A model generated the notes under the pieces. It was not told the DNA's origin, ran no database searches, and saw nothing but the letters and a program-made list of their open reading frames with translations. DNA of 64,000 nt, from the NCBI GenBank assembly GCA_031376885.1, contig JANMEL010000286.1:1-64000 (forward strand). The letters run 5' to 3'. How positions within the stretch are numbered: the stretch's first letter is position 1; each line of letters opens with the position of its first letter. Made by a program: the position numbers and the translations under genes. This document shows, piece after piece, positions 43,319 through 52,643 of the stretch. The stretch is from Chamaesiphon sp031376885 (GTDB lineage Bacteria > Cyanobacteriota > Cyanobacteriia > Cyanobacteriales > Chamaesiphonaceae).

Positions 43319-44206
43319 GTGGACGGATTTTTAAACCTAAATAAATCACCAGAGTGGACTTCTCACGATTGCGTCGCCAAACTGCGGCGGATTTTGCAGA
43401 CCAAAAAAATCGGTCATGGAGGTACACTAGATCCCAAAGCTGTGGGAGTACTGCCGATCGCGATCGGCAAAGCCACTCGACTGTTACAATACTTGCCAGA
43501 AGGAAAAGCTTATCGCGCGCTCATCCGCTTGGGAATCCAAACAACGACAGATGACTTAGAAGGAGAAATTATCTATTCCCAGCCAGCTAGAGATGTGACA
43601 ATCGAGCAAATTCAGGCGGCTATTCCCCAGTTTATCGGCAAAATCGAGCAGACACCACCGATTTATAGTGCCATTCAAGTCAATGGGCAAAGATTATACA
43701 AATTAGCACGAGCGGGGGAGACAGTAGAAGTACCCACCCGACTCGTGGATATTCACAGTATCGATATCCTCAATTGGCTCCCAGGCGACTATCCCGAAGT
43801 CGAAGTGCAGATTGCTTGTGGTGGCGGTACATATATTCGTTCGATCGCCCGCGATTTGGGTGCTAGGCTAGGTACAAGAGGTGTATTGGCATTTCTAGAG
43901 CGGAATGCTAGTTGCGGCTTTAGATTGGCGGATAGCATCACTCTAGAGCAGCTAATTCAACAGCAGGAAGCGAGTACGTTTATACCAATCTCTCCCAGTC
44001 GCGGTTTGGCTCATTTAGCCGCAATTACTCTACCAGATGCGGAGACGATTAAATATTGGAGTCAAGGAAAACGTTTACCAGTGACAACTTTAGCATTGAG
44101 CGGTTATGTCAGGGTGATTGATGATGCAGATAATTGTTTGGGTGTCGGTGAGGTAACAGAGACAGAGGAAGGGAAGTTATTAGTACCTCAGACAGTATTG
44201 ATTTAG
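43319..44206 (+). CDS. truB: tRNA pseudouridine(55) synthase
   Basis: Converts U55 in the tRNA T-loop to pseudouridine. The catalytic motif GGTLDPKAVGVLPIAIGKATRL contains Asp38, and the VQIACGGGTYIRSIARDLG motif is intact. 295 aa, normal. It starts at GTG (43319), as no ATG is near; the N-terminus MDGFLNLNKSPEWTSHD is typical. It is divergent from the ABC permease with 40 bases between. Confidence 0.96.
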   Translation: MDGFLNLNKSPEWTSHDCVAKLRRILQTKKIGHGGTLDPKAVGVLPIAIGKATRLLQYLPEGKAYRALIRLGIQTTTDDLEGEIIYSQPARDVTIEQIQAAIPQFIGKIEQTPPIYSAIQVNGQRLYKLARAGETVEVPTRLVDIHSIDILNWLPGDYPEVEVQIACGGGTYIRSIARDLGARLGTRGVLAFLERNASCGFRLADSITLEQLIQQQEASTFIPISPSRGLAHLAAITLPDAETIKYWSQGKRLPVTTLALSGYVRVIDDADNCLGVGEVTETEEGKLLVPQTVLI

Positions 44207-44361
44207 GCGATCGATATATCAACACCAAGGAATTAGCGTTTAATTATATCCAAATTTACGATCGTTCGCAACCTTGATGAGCGGCAATTGATGAATTGCA
44301 ATTATTTAGTTCTCAGGGCTAAGGTAAAATGAAGACCTTAGATATTTAGATCGATCGAGTT

Positions 44362-45555
44362 ATGGAAGCTACTCCCAGTCAGATTAGTCAAGCGGTACAA
44401 AAGTTGTATGATACATATCCTTTTCCTCCCGAACCTTTATTAGATGAAGCTCCACCAGGATTTAATTGGCGATGGCATTGGGAAGCAGCATATAATTTTT
44501 GTACTGGGCAAATGCCTAGTCGTCGGGATGTCCGAATTCTCGATGCTGGTTGCGGTACGGGAGTCAGTACAGATAGTTTAGTCCATCTCAATCCCCAGGC
44601 GCAAGTAACGGCGATCGATCTGAGTCCTGGCGCACTCAAAGTAGCGATCGAGCGGTGTCAGCGATCGGGGGCAAATCGGGTCGAATTTCATCATCTGAGT
44701 CTATTCGATGTTGACACTCTACCAGGGCAATTTGACCTAATTAACTCTGTTGGTGTGCTCCACCATACCCCAGATCCAATTCGGGGCATTCAAGCCTTGG
44801 CGGGCAAATTAGCCCCTGGTGGATTGATGCACATTTTTGTGTATGGTGAATTGGGGCGGTGGGAGATTAAACTGATGCAAGAAGCGATCGAATTATTGCA
44901 AGGCGATCGACGCGGTGATTATCAGGATGGAGTGAAAATAGGTCGATCGATCTTTGCCTCTTTGCCTGCAACTAATCGACTAGTAAAACGCGAACAAGAC
45001 CGATGGGCGATCGAGAATCACAAAGACGAATGCTTCGCCGATATGTACGTTCATCCCCAAGAGATTGATTATAATATTCAGACGTTATTTGAATTAATTG
45101 ATGCTTCTGGGTTAGATTTTGTCGGCTTTTCAAATCCTGATTTTTGGAATTTGGACAGACTCTTGGGCAAAGCACCAGAAGCACTGGAACGTGCTAAAAA
45201 ATTAGATCTTCGCGCTCAATATCGCCTGATCGAATTACTAGATCCAGAAGTCGCTCACTATGAATTTTTCCTATCCAAGCCAACCCTACCAGCACGGATA
45301 GATTGGGCGCAGGATGAAGCATTACTTGCCGCGATTCCCCACCGACATCCCTGTATTGAAGGGTGGGAAAGCAAGCACCTATTTAACTATGATTGGAAAT
45401 TGATTAATATCTCTGATACCGATTTGGCCTTTATGCAAATTTGCGATCGCAATCGAGAGCAAAAACTAAGTGTCAGTGAAATTATCAAAACATTAGATTT
45501 TTCAATCGCTGATGTCCGATCGCTCCTCACCAATAAATTGATTATGTTAGGCTAA
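44362..45555 (+). CDS. class I SAM methyltransferase, large cyanobacterial type
   Basis: A 397-aa protein: SAM motif RILDAGCGTGVSTDSLVHL near residue 55-75 and VGVLHHTPDP motif IV. After the methyltransferase domain comes a ~170-aa C-terminal region (KDECFADMYVHPQEIDYNIQTLFELIDASGLDF) that is common in cyanobacterial homologues. Substrate unknown. It ends overlapping, tail to tail, the epimerase gene (45552). Confidence 0.8.
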   Translation: MEATPSQISQAVQKLYDTYPFPPEPLLDEAPPGFNWRWHWEAAYNFCTGQMPSRRDVRILDAGCGTGVSTDSLVHLNPQAQVTAIDLSPGALKVAIERCQRSGANRVEFHHLSLFDVDTLPGQFDLINSVGVLHHTPDPIRGIQALAGKLAPGGLMHIFVYGELGRWEIKLMQEAIELLQGDRRGDYQDGVKIGRSIFASLPATNRLVKREQDRWAIENHKDECFADMYVHPQEIDYNIQTLFELIDASGLDFVGFSNPDFWNLDRLLGKAPEALERAKKLDLRAQYRLIELLDPEVAHYEFFLSKPTLPARIDWAQDEALLAAIPHRHPCIEGWESKHLFNYDWKLINISDTDLAFMQICDRNREQKLSVSEIIKTLDFSIADVRSLLTNKLIMLG

Positions 45556-46499
45556 ACCACCAGTTGAGGGTGAATGAGATCGTACCCTGCTGTTTTGAGC
45601 TTTTGATTGCTGACTCGCAAACTCTTGCGTTGAAAGCTCAATCTGGAAGAATCCCAATTTACTGGCGGCAAATTATAATCGTCACAAACACGTTTTACCT
45701 GTTCTTTGACGGTCATTTGACTGTCATCGACCAGATTATAAACTCCATTGAGCTGATTCAACCGAGCAAACTCGATCGCGCCAATGATATCATCGCGGTG
45801 AATCCAGTTGACAAAACGATTACCATTTCCTGGGATCGTCATTCCAGCTAAACCGCCAAACATGCCCACCAACTCCCGCCCAGGGCCATAAATCCCCCCT
45901 AGTCGCAGCACACAAACCTTTTGATGTTGATTGGCTGCTTGGAGGATGATTTGCTCGGAGTCGTACAGTACCTGACTTTTATGTTCCATGGGGTCAATTT
46001 GGTCAGTCTCATCTACCCATTCTCCCTGACGATCGCCATACACAGAGCAGCTACTCAAATAGATAATCTGCTTAACGGTAGGAGCCTGCTCTAGAGCCTC
46101 GATTAAATTTTTGGTCGTAGTTAGGTAAGTAGCTGCATAAGTGGCTTCATCGGCTGGTTGGGAACCCGTGGGAGCAATACTGACGACCAAAGTATCTTGA
46201 CCTTCGAGTAGTGAATGTACTGCTGTGAGATCGTCTCCTTTCATGACGATCGCTTTTGAGACGATTTCCCCCAGTAGAGCCACTCGTGCTCTACTTGTGG
46301 TAGTAGCCGTGACAAAATGTCCCTGCTCTTGCCAACAATCAGCTAAGGCGGTTCCCACATACCCACACCCCAGAATAGCGATGTTCTCAGAGCTAGCGCG
46401 ACTCTGACTCTGCTGACGAATCAACTCACTGAGGAGATCCATATTCAATCCAGGAATATGTTTGTCAAAAGGATTATTTCGATCGATGGGGTTGTACAT
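45552..46499 (-). CDS. NAD(P)-dependent epimerase/dehydratase family protein
   Basis: A 315-aa short-chain dehydrogenase of the extended family. Nucleotide motif AILGCGYVGTALAD, active-site region SSCSVYGDRQGEWVDET and LRLGGIYGPGREL. It resembles YeeZ-like sugar-nucleotide or unknown-substrate members. The first ~45 residues before the Rossmann motif include a Ser/Arg-rich extension; a start at the ATG (46499) is plausible but the true start could be later (MDLLSEL). Confidence 0.8.
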   Translation of the reverse strand: MYNPIDRNNPFDKHIPGLNMDLLSELIRQQSQSRASSENIAILGCGYVGTALADCWQEQGHFVTATTTSRARVALLGEIVSKAIVMKGDDLTAVHSLLEGQDTLVVSIAPTGSQPADEATYAATYLTTTKNLIEALEQAPTVKQIIYLSSCSVYGDRQGEWVDETDQIDPMEHKSQVLYDSEQIILQAANQHQKVCVLRLGGIYGPGRELVGMFGGLAGMTIPGNGNRFVNWIHRDDIIGAIEFARLNQLNGVYNLVDDSQMTVKEQVKRVCDDYNLPPVNWDSSRLSFQRKSLRVSNQKLKTAGYDLIHPQLVV

Positions 46500-46727
46500 T
46501 GTGCTTGTGGCGGTGGGTTAACGATACTTTGCATGGGCATAAATTGCCCTGTGGTCAAAAACATTTAGAGTGGTGTTCGTGTTACCGACGAAGATGCTTT
46601 ACTCAAGATCGGGGCTGTGTGTTTGCACCCCATATAAGTACACACTTTCTTAATTGCCGCAATAAGTCTTAACATAACACGAGTTCGACTGTTCCGATCG
46701 TACGGTCGAAGTAGGGTCATCGACAAT
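46500..46727. other. intergenic region before MITE-like repeat
   Basis: No coding or RNA gene recognised. Probably the promoter region of the epimerase gene (minus strand). Confidence 0.4.
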
Positions 46728-46850
46728 AGACCTCCTGCGAAAGTAAAAGCACAATCATTTTCAATACCGTTTTCATCTAAAATTCCCCCTATCCCCTATT
46801 CCCTATCCCCTATTCCCTATCCCCTATTCCCTGACTTTCGCAGGAAGTCT
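46728..46850. repeat. 123-bp MITE-like element with terminal inverted repeats
   Basis: Left end AGACCTCCTGCGAAAG (46728-46743), right end CTTTCGCAGGAAGTCT (46835-46850): 15 of 16 bases match as inverted repeats. The interior has ATTCCCCCTATCCCC and CTATTCC heptads. Related partial copies are at 30770-30861, 42241-42347 and 37985-38122. No transposase is encoded. Confidence 0.8.
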
Positions 46851-46933
46851 AGACCTCTGCTATAATGCTGACCCAGGCTAGCTAGCACTGCTCACGATTC
46901 GCTGCTGTCAAACAACAAGCTAGACAGGTAGAC

Positions 46934-48151
46934 ATGAATATAACTATGAAGCTGGCACAAATCGATCGATTATCGATCGAATGGATGGAGAAAGTCGCTG
47001 CTGTCAATCAAAATTTGCTGGATTTATACGATCTACCTGCTTATCAACGGGTACAGGGTAGTGGGAATTCACCGACTAATTTGGTGGGGATGACTCAACA
47101 GCAAGTTGGTATTGCATTGACGGCGATCGATTGTTTATTTGAGGATTTAGAATTATTGACTGAGGTAATCGATCGAGCGCGAAAAATGCGTCAGGAATTA
47201 CCAAGTTTATTTATTAGCGAAGATCGATTGGACGAGATATATCAGCTTTTGGTGGGCAAATCGATTCAGTTGCCATTCGTTCAGACTCCCCTCGCTCAAA
47301 GAGATCTTCTCAGTTCCAATCGCCAGATTAGATCGGTTTCACCACTGGAATTGCTCCAGAAAATGGTGGCGAATTTCACGATCGCTAGAGATATCTTGAC
47401 CGCTGTAGAAACAGCCTGGAATGAGTTGGAATCCAAGTTAATTACAGCTCATCAATCCTTACTAGAATTGCAACAATTAGCCCAAAAATTGCAAGTTCCC
47501 ACATCACCCGCACTCACCCTCGCTCAAACTAGTTTTAACAATCTTCAAGCCCAGATCGATCGAGATCCATTGGGTGTAAGTCAAACCTTCACTCAAGATC
47601 TGACCCCATTAATTAATCATACTCGCCACGAACTAGAAAACCTCGCCAAACTCCGCCAAGATCTCCAAACCGCATTTGTTACCGCGCATCAAAAATTGCA
47701 ACAATTACGGACGATCGAGCAAGAGGCGATCGTCGCATATACTGAGAGTCAGAGCAAAATCGGTCATAACCTACCCAGGATGTTCATCCCTCCCGAAGAA
47801 ATAACCGCACTAGAACAATGGTTAGAGCGGTTGGAAACCAAATTTCGATCGGGGATTATCTTACCGATTCAAGTCGGCTTGGCAAATTGGACAACTAGAA
47901 TCGAAGCATACACGATCGCGGCTCGATCGGCACTCACCGCCAATCGACTGCCACTAGATACCAGGAATGAATTACGCGGGCGATTGGATGCCCTCACAGC
48001 CAAAGCTCTAGGCAAAGGAAGAGCCGAAGATCCCGTTTTGGCAGATTTAGCCGTTCGAGCCAGACTTGCACTATTCAGCAGCCCTACAGACCTCGATCTG
48101 GGTAAAGATTTGGTGATAAAATACGAGCAAAGGTTAAGTTTGCTCCAATAG
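46934..48151 (+). CDS. conserved cyanobacterial coiled-coil protein
   Basis: A 405-aa, almost entirely helical and soluble protein, rich in Leu, Gln and Ala with heptad patterns (LITAHQSLLELQQLAQKLQV, LENLAKLRQDLQTAFVTAHQKLQQLRTI). No catalytic motif. Homologues seem limited to cyanobacteria. The ATG at 46934 is followed by a second at 46946. It lies immediately downstream of the MITE-like element, whose end is 83 bases upstream. Confidence 0.7.
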   Translation: MNITMKLAQIDRLSIEWMEKVAAVNQNLLDLYDLPAYQRVQGSGNSPTNLVGMTQQQVGIALTAIDCLFEDLELLTEVIDRARKMRQELPSLFISEDRLDEIYQLLVGKSIQLPFVQTPLAQRDLLSSNRQIRSVSPLELLQKMVANFTIARDILTAVETAWNELESKLITAHQSLLELQQLAQKLQVPTSPALTLAQTSFNNLQAQIDRDPLGVSQTFTQDLTPLINHTRHELENLAKLRQDLQTAFVTAHQKLQQLRTIEQEAIVAYTESQSKIGHNLPRMFIPPEEITALEQWLERLETKFRSGIILPIQVGLANWTTRIEAYTIAARSALTANRLPLDTRNELRGRLDALTAKALGKGRAEDPVLADLAVRARLALFSSPTDLDLGKDLVIKYEQRLSLLQ

Positions 48152-48185
48152 TCGAATTAAAGCTGCTCTAAACTAATTGAGAATT

Positions 48186-48300
48186 GAGAATTGCGGATGC
48201 ATTTACCGCACGGGTTCCCCTGCCTTTAAAAATGCACCAAGCAGAGAATTGCGGATGCATTTATCGCACGGGTTCCCCGTCGGTAAAAACGCACCAAGCA
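48186..48300. repeat. 58-bp tandem duplication
   Basis: Two units starting GAGAATTGCGGATGCATTTA at 48186 and 48244, ending GCACCAAGCA; a third partial start GAGAATTGG is at 48301. Each contains GCATTTA...TAAAAA(T/C)GC imperfect dyad. Lies between the coiled-coil gene and the Uma2 gene. Confidence 0.8.
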
Positions 48301-48371
48301 GAGAATTGGACTATTAGGATGGGGATTTAAACCCCTGCGTCTTGTTAAACTGACCCCTGACCCCTGCTATC

Positions 48372-49010
48372 TTATTTAAGATCGCGATTTAATTGAACCC
48401 ACTCACGCAACATTTTGACCGATCGATTTAGTCCTTCTGTCTGACAATCGGCGAGAAATTCTAATACTCTAGTAGATGATAACATCGGGAATGTGGGCGA
48501 TCTGTCCACACTGACATAACTACCAGATCGCAATTGATAAAATATTAATTCGGCTCCATCATATCGCCACAATTCCCCAACACCTAACTTTGCATATAGG
48601 GCGAGTTGATTAATTGAGCTGCTGGTAATATCGATTTCTACGGCCAGATCTGGTGGTGGATCTTGAGTAAAGTCTAACTTAGTTTTCCCGCGTACGGCTG
48701 GTTCGTTATCGATATAGTAACAAGAATCTGGTTCTTTTCCTGATTCTAAATCTGGACGCTTAATCGTCATTGAGCCACAGGGCAGATAATCTCGATCTAG
48801 TTCCTCTGCGATCGTCGATACAAGCTTGTCGATCGATCTATTTCCATATTCGTGTTCAAACAAAGGTGTCATAAATTCCAAATCTCCTCGTAAATAACTC
48901 AATCGCGCTTTTCCATTATCGCCAATTTCTACTAGGAGATTTTCATATAGACTCCAACTGATATTTTGGAGTAGGGTTCTTTCTTCGCCTGTATTGATAA
49001 CTGCTAACAT
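48372..49010 (-). CDS. Uma2 family (DUF820) putative nuclease
   Basis: A second Uma2 gene, 212 aa. PD-(D/E)XK-type residues in PDSCYYIDN and PDLAVEIDITSSS, then LYAKLGVGELWRYDG. The N-terminus and overall similarity to the 16.2-kb copy are moderate, so they are not recent duplicates. The ATG at 49010 is preferred to a GTG at 49025. No neighbouring partner. Confidence 0.85.
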   Translation of the reverse strand: MLAVINTGEERTLLQNISWSLYENLLVEIGDNGKARLSYLRGDLEFMTPLFEHEYGNRSIDKLVSTIAEELDRDYLPCGSMTIKRPDLESGKEPDSCYYIDNEPAVRGKTKLDFTQDPPPDLAVEIDITSSSINQLALYAKLGVGELWRYDGAELIFYQLRSGSYVSVDRSPTFPMLSSTRVLEFLADCQTEGLNRSVKMLREWVQLNRDLK

Positions 49011-49072
49011 TGCTGTACCTCTCACTAGATATAAGTGGTTGTCTAATTATATCATTGTTCACCATTGAAAAC

Positions 49073-49774
49073 TCAACTCAGATAACTAGTCCATTGCGAT
49101 CGAACTTCCGTCGAACCATACCAAATTCCTGGACTGCGGGGCGAATGTTTCACACCTTCAATAATTAGATTAGTGGCACCCTTTAGATGTGCGGCTTCGA
49201 TCGGAATAATGCCATCACCCCAAGTATTGCCATTGCCGCAAGTCATCTCATAACTACTATATGCCAACCACTGACCGAGTTTTTTCTCACCATAAATAGA
49301 TTTACCCGCAACGCAGATATATTTCACATCTGGATAAATTGCATTGGGATAATTATCATTGACGAAATTTAGATTTTTCTTCGTCCATCGTTCGCCGCTA
49401 ATATGTGGCGTACCTAAAGTAATCAGATTAGCAACTTTGGCTCGACAATTCCACAAACCGATCGCATCAGCCGTCACATCACCATGAACTGTATAGGGAA
49501 TTTCCCCAATATAAATTCGACTAATCCATCCACCCGCCGAATGTCCGATGAGATTGATTTGCTGACTGTTGTTATCTGTCAATGCTAAATCGATCGTATC
49601 ACCCAATTGTCCCAAAATCGGTACCATCGATCGACCCCCCAAAGTCGGCAACCAATCGCGCTTCCGCAATGGTACAGTCGTCGTAGGCGTACCGATCGCA
49701 CTCAAAGCTTCCTGAAGCGGCAAATATACATCAGCACTCTCTAAGTATCCAGGCAATATAACAGTTGGTAGCAT
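49073..49774 (-). CDS. alpha/beta hydrolase (lipase/esterase-like)
   Basis: A 233-aa protein of the alpha/beta hydrolase fold with the nucleophile elbow GHSAGGW (Ser), and LGTPH; oxyanion region near VILPGYLE. Catalytic acid and His are probably in GDGIIPIEAAHL and GVKHSP. It resembles cyanobacterial PGAP1-like/lipase proteins acting on lipids or esters. Its start is ATG at 49774, directly beside the heptad repeat tract. Confidence 0.8.
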   Translation of the reverse strand: MLPTVILPGYLESADVYLPLQEALSAIGTPTTTVPLRKRDWLPTLGGRSMVPILGQLGDTIDLALTDNNSQQINLIGHSAGGWISRIYIGEIPYTVHGDVTADAIGLWNCRAKVANLITLGTPHISGERWTKKNLNFVNDNYPNAIYPDVKYICVAGKSIYGEKKLGQWLAYSSYEMTCGNGNTWGDGIIPIEAAHLKGATNLIIEGVKHSPRSPGIWYGSTEVRSQWTSYLS

Positions 49775-49870
49775 CGGATAGGGGATAGGGGATAGGGGAT
49801 AGGGGATAGGGGATAGGGGATAGGGAATAGGGAATAGGGAATAGGGAATAGGGAATAGGGAATAGGGAAT
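49775..49870. repeat. heptad microsatellite: GGGGATA then GGGAATA
   Basis: About 6-7 copies of GGGGATA followed by about 7 copies of GGGAATA in the 219-base gap between the divergent lipase gene and the 346-aa gene. Similar short runs occur at 30.77, 38.1, 42.24 and 46.79 kb. The switch of one base between the two blocks indicates amplification of two variants. Confidence 0.95.
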
Positions 49871-49993
49871 GAACTATATCGATCGATCTCAATCTTCCAA
49901 ATCCTAACATTCCCAGCAGAGGAGAGCAGCCAGTGTTATGATGATGCTCTCAAGCATTGCAACTATTGCAAATTCACATTTTAAGGACGATCG

Positions 49994-51034
49994 ATGTTAG
50001 ATACATCTAGCTCTGTTACAGATGCAGACATTTCGGCGGCTCTAGATATTAATGCCGATCTAAATTTTGACTTACCCGATCCTGAAGACGAGGCGGTAGG
50101 CGACTTTGACTTTCAACAGCGGATTGATGACGCTTGGACAGTCTGCGACAGATTCGATCTGCAAACCGAGATCTGGCGTGGTAGAATCTTGAGAGCTACA
50201 CGCGATCGAGAAAAAAAAGGCGGCGATGGACGCGGACAAGGTTTTCTCAACTGGCTCAAAGAGCGAGAATTGAGCAAGAGTCAAGCCTACGCCTGGATCG
50301 AACTCGCTAATAGTGCCGATACCCTGCTGGAGAATGGCGAACTTTCCCCGTCAGCCTTAAATAATTTTAGCAAACGCGCCTTCGTCGAAACAGCCAAATC
50401 TTCCCCCGAAGTGCAGCAACTCGTCACCGACGCAGCCGAAAGAGGCGATAAAATCACCCGCCGCGAAGTTCGCCAACTCTCCGACGAATGGTTGGCGATG
50501 AGTTCCGATCTCATCCCTGATGAAGTCAAAGAGCAAGCCGCATCTGGAGCCACTCCACCGCGATTTATCGCCCCCTTAGTCAAGGAAATGGAGAAACTCC
50601 CCGAAGTTCACCAAATCGCCATCCGCGAGGAAATAGCCGCCAATCCTGACGTTGATAATATCAAGCTCGTCACCAGTAACGCTCGCAGTCTGTCAAAATA
50701 TCTCGATGCTGGCGCACAGGTACAAGTGCTCAATGATTCTAAAGTAGACTTACCAATGGCTCTCGAAGAAGCCATGCGCGTCGGATGTCTCCCCGTCGCC
50801 GCTGATGTGCTCAAACAAGCCGCTCAACTAGAGCAAACCATGACAAAGTTCTATCTCACCTGGAAACGCTTGGGCAGCCTCGTAGATAGATTGTACGTCG
50901 ATACAGGTGCCAGTACGCCCAACTTGCGATCGCTCATCGCCAGTGTCGAGCGACTATCGAGCGAAATCGTCGAAGTTCCCCTTGATGATAGTGGTGAAAA
51001 TTCGATTCGTTTGCGAGTAATGACTGGGGAGTGA
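49994..51034 (+). CDS. conserved cyanobacterial protein, possibly DNA-associated
   Basis: A 346-aa soluble protein. Acidic N-terminus (DADISAALDINADLNFDLPDPEDE), then a helical segment (FLNWLKERELSKSQAYAWIELANSADTLLENGELSPSAL) reminiscent of helix-turn-helix or ParB-like domains, and a Leu-rich C-terminus. Homologues are in many cyanobacteria; function not known to me. It is followed by a perfect hairpin. Confidence 0.7.
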   Translation: MLDTSSSVTDADISAALDINADLNFDLPDPEDEAVGDFDFQQRIDDAWTVCDRFDLQTEIWRGRILRATRDREKKGGDGRGQGFLNWLKERELSKSQAYAWIELANSADTLLENGELSPSALNNFSKRAFVETAKSSPEVQQLVTDAAERGDKITRREVRQLSDEWLAMSSDLIPDEVKEQAASGATPPRFIAPLVKEMEKLPEVHQIAIREEIAANPDVDNIKLVTSNARSLSKYLDAGAQVQVLNDSKVDLPMALEEAMRVGCLPVAADVLKQAAQLEQTMTKFYLTWKRLGSLVDRLYVDTGASTPNLRSLIASVERLSSEIVEVPLDDSGENSIRLRVMTGE

Positions 51035-51048
51035 TACATACATAGCCC

Positions 51049-51081
51049 AGATCCCCGACTTCTTGGAGAAGTCGGGGATCT
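51049..51081. terminator. GATCCCCGACTTCT hairpin between convergent genes
   Basis: AGATCCCCGACTTCT and AGAAGTCGGGGATCT arms (15 bp) around TGG. It lies between the convergent 346-aa gene and the PaiB-like gene. The same hairpin, one base changed at the ends, occurs at 62160-62190, and a related one at 52597-52625, so it is a dispersed repeat used as terminator. Confidence 0.75.
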
Positions 51082-51096
51082 TAGCGTCTCAATAGT

Positions 51097-51720
51097 TTAG
51101 TCCACAAGATTCTGTTGCATTTCTACCCCAAGATTATGAACGAGCGAATCTGGACTCTGTATCAGTGTATTAGCCACATTTTCTCTATCGATCTTGCTTT
51201 TATTCTGACTGAGTTTGTACTTACCTTCCAAACGAGTAACAGTCATTTCAAACGCAACAATATCACTCATCATCCCTTCACGATACCGCTCTGATAAACC
51301 GTGCCAGTGGGACTTATAAATAGCTTCATAAGTATCGACCATCTCATCGATTTTCTTCTCCATTAATTCTGGTGCATCCTGAAATGTAATAATTTTGGGG
51401 AACCCATAAGCATGAACAGCGATATAATTCCAGGTTGGCACATTTTCATGTTTTTCGTATAGAGTCGGCGAAATATAAGCGTGCGCTCCGGTGAAAATAG
51501 CCAGAGATTCTGCTGTATCAAAATCTTGCCATTGGGGATTTTGTTTCGCGAGATGACCGATTAATTTAACAACATCATTCTCTACTGTGACGACGAGAGG
51601 AATGTGTGAAGCAGTCGGTATACCATCGGAAATCGATACTAACGTAGCAAAACTATTGGCTCTCATTAGAGCAACCAGCTTATTTAGATCGTCTTCTTGA
51701 AAAGCTTTTGGTCTATACAT
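51097..51720 (-). CDS. PaiB-like FMN-binding negative transcriptional regulator
   Basis: A 207-aa flavin-reductase-like protein: MYRPKAFQEDDLNKL, SHIPLVV, GHLAKQNPQW, YISPTLYEKHENVPTWNYIAVHAYG and EKKIDEMVDTYE are PaiB family signatures. PaiB was described as a repressor of sporulation and protease genes in Bacillus; in cyanobacteria it is more likely an FMN/heme-binding protein. The start is ATG 51720; 13 extra upstream codons come from a short palindromic leader. Confidence 0.88.
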   Translation of the reverse strand: MYRPKAFQEDDLNKLVALMRANSFATLVSISDGIPTASHIPLVVTVENDVVKLIGHLAKQNPQWQDFDTAESLAIFTGAHAYISPTLYEKHENVPTWNYIAVHAYGFPKIITFQDAPELMEKKIDEMVDTYEAIYKSHWHGLSERYREGMMSDIVAFEMTVTRLEGKYKLSQNKSKIDRENVANTLIQSPDSLVHNLGVEMQQNLVD

Positions 51721-51740
51721 GACGATCGCCTCGAACGACT

Positions 51741-51757
51741 TGCCGTCTAAAGGCAGC
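51741..51757 (-). repeat. TGCCGTCTAAAGGCAGC leader hairpin
   Basis: A short palindrome (GCC...GGC) 21 bases upstream of the PaiB-like ATG. An identical sequence lies upstream of the 277-aa outer-membrane-type gene (53515-53531). Confidence 0.4.
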
Positions 51758-51920
51758 AATCTAGCATTGAAATCCTCCCCAATTATACTCTCTTGTCCTG
51801 TTATTTCGGCTTTATATTGCAGATTATTAAGCTTATATCGATCGAGATAGCGCGAATGACTATTTTTACCTAACCTAGATAGAGGGAGACTGTGATTCTA
51901 AACATCTATCTATTTTGACT

Positions 51921-52505
51921 ATGGCGTATCAGTGGTTCAAGTCTTTTCATATCGTCGGTTTTACAGTCTGGTTTGCAGGTTTATTTTATTTGGTGCGGCT
52001 GTTTATTTACCACGTTGAGGCGAATGATAAACCAGAGCCAGCACGGAGTATTCTCAAAGAGCAGTATCAGGTGATGGAGCAAAGGCTCTATAGTATTATT
52101 ACCAATCCAGGCATGTTTGTGACGATCGCGATGGCAATTGGGATTATCTCTACTGAGCCAGAGATTATTCACGAACGTTGGTTACATGTTAAAATTGGTC
52201 TGGTGGTTCTATTGATTGGCTATCATTACTATTGCAGGAGTTTGATGAAAAAACTTACAGTAGATGAGTGTAAATGGTCAGGTCAACAGTTACGCGCTTT
52301 TAATGAGTTACCGACATTATTTTTGGTCACGATTGTCTTGCTAGCAATTTTCAAGAATAGTCTACCTACTGACATGACTAGCTACTTAATTGTTGGATTG
52401 ATAGTATTAATGGCAGCAACGATTCAACTCTACGCTAAAAAAAGACGATTGGATGCTGAGAAGTTAGCTCAAAACCAAGGTTCTACTCCTGAATCGTTGG
52501 CATAG
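51921..52505 (+). CDS. hemJ: protoporphyrinogen IX oxidase HemJ
   Basis: A 194-aa, four-helix membrane protein. Conserved FKSFHIVGFTVWFAGLFYLVRLF, ERWLHVKIGLVVLLIGYHYYC and RAFNELPTLFLV are HemJ signatures; the His residues bind heme b. It oxidises protoporphyrinogen IX to protoporphyrin IX, the shared precursor of haem and chlorophyll. Translation begins at ATG 51921; an in-frame TTG lies six bases upstream. A terminator-like hairpin follows. Confidence 0.93.
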   Translation: MAYQWFKSFHIVGFTVWFAGLFYLVRLFIYHVEANDKPEPARSILKEQYQVMEQRLYSIITNPGMFVTIAMAIGIISTEPEIIHERWLHVKIGLVVLLIGYHYYCRSLMKKLTVDECKWSGQQLRAFNELPTLFLVTIVLLAIFKNSLPTDMTSYLIVGLIVLMAATIQLYAKKRRLDAEKLAQNQGSTPESLA

Positions 52506-52596
52506 CATCGCCCGATCTTAAGTAGTTAATAAATAACGTTAAACACCCCAGATCGATCGACAAAAGAACGTAATTGTTAACTAAACTGCCCCACAG

Positions 52597-52625
52597 ACAC
52601 CCGACTTCTCCAAGAATTCGGGTGT
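52597..52625 (+). terminator. terminator-like hairpin after hemJ
   Basis: ACACCCGA...CGGGTGT stem with TTTTAAAT directly after it on the plus strand. It is 92 bases after the hemJ stop and 19 before the stop of the convergent gene. Confidence 0.65.
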
Positions 52626-52643
52626 TTTAAATATGTCCGATCG

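Noticed and set aside
49775..49870. CRISPR or regulatory iteron array
   Set aside because: A pure 7-base microsatellite without spacers; same heptads occur in other repeats.
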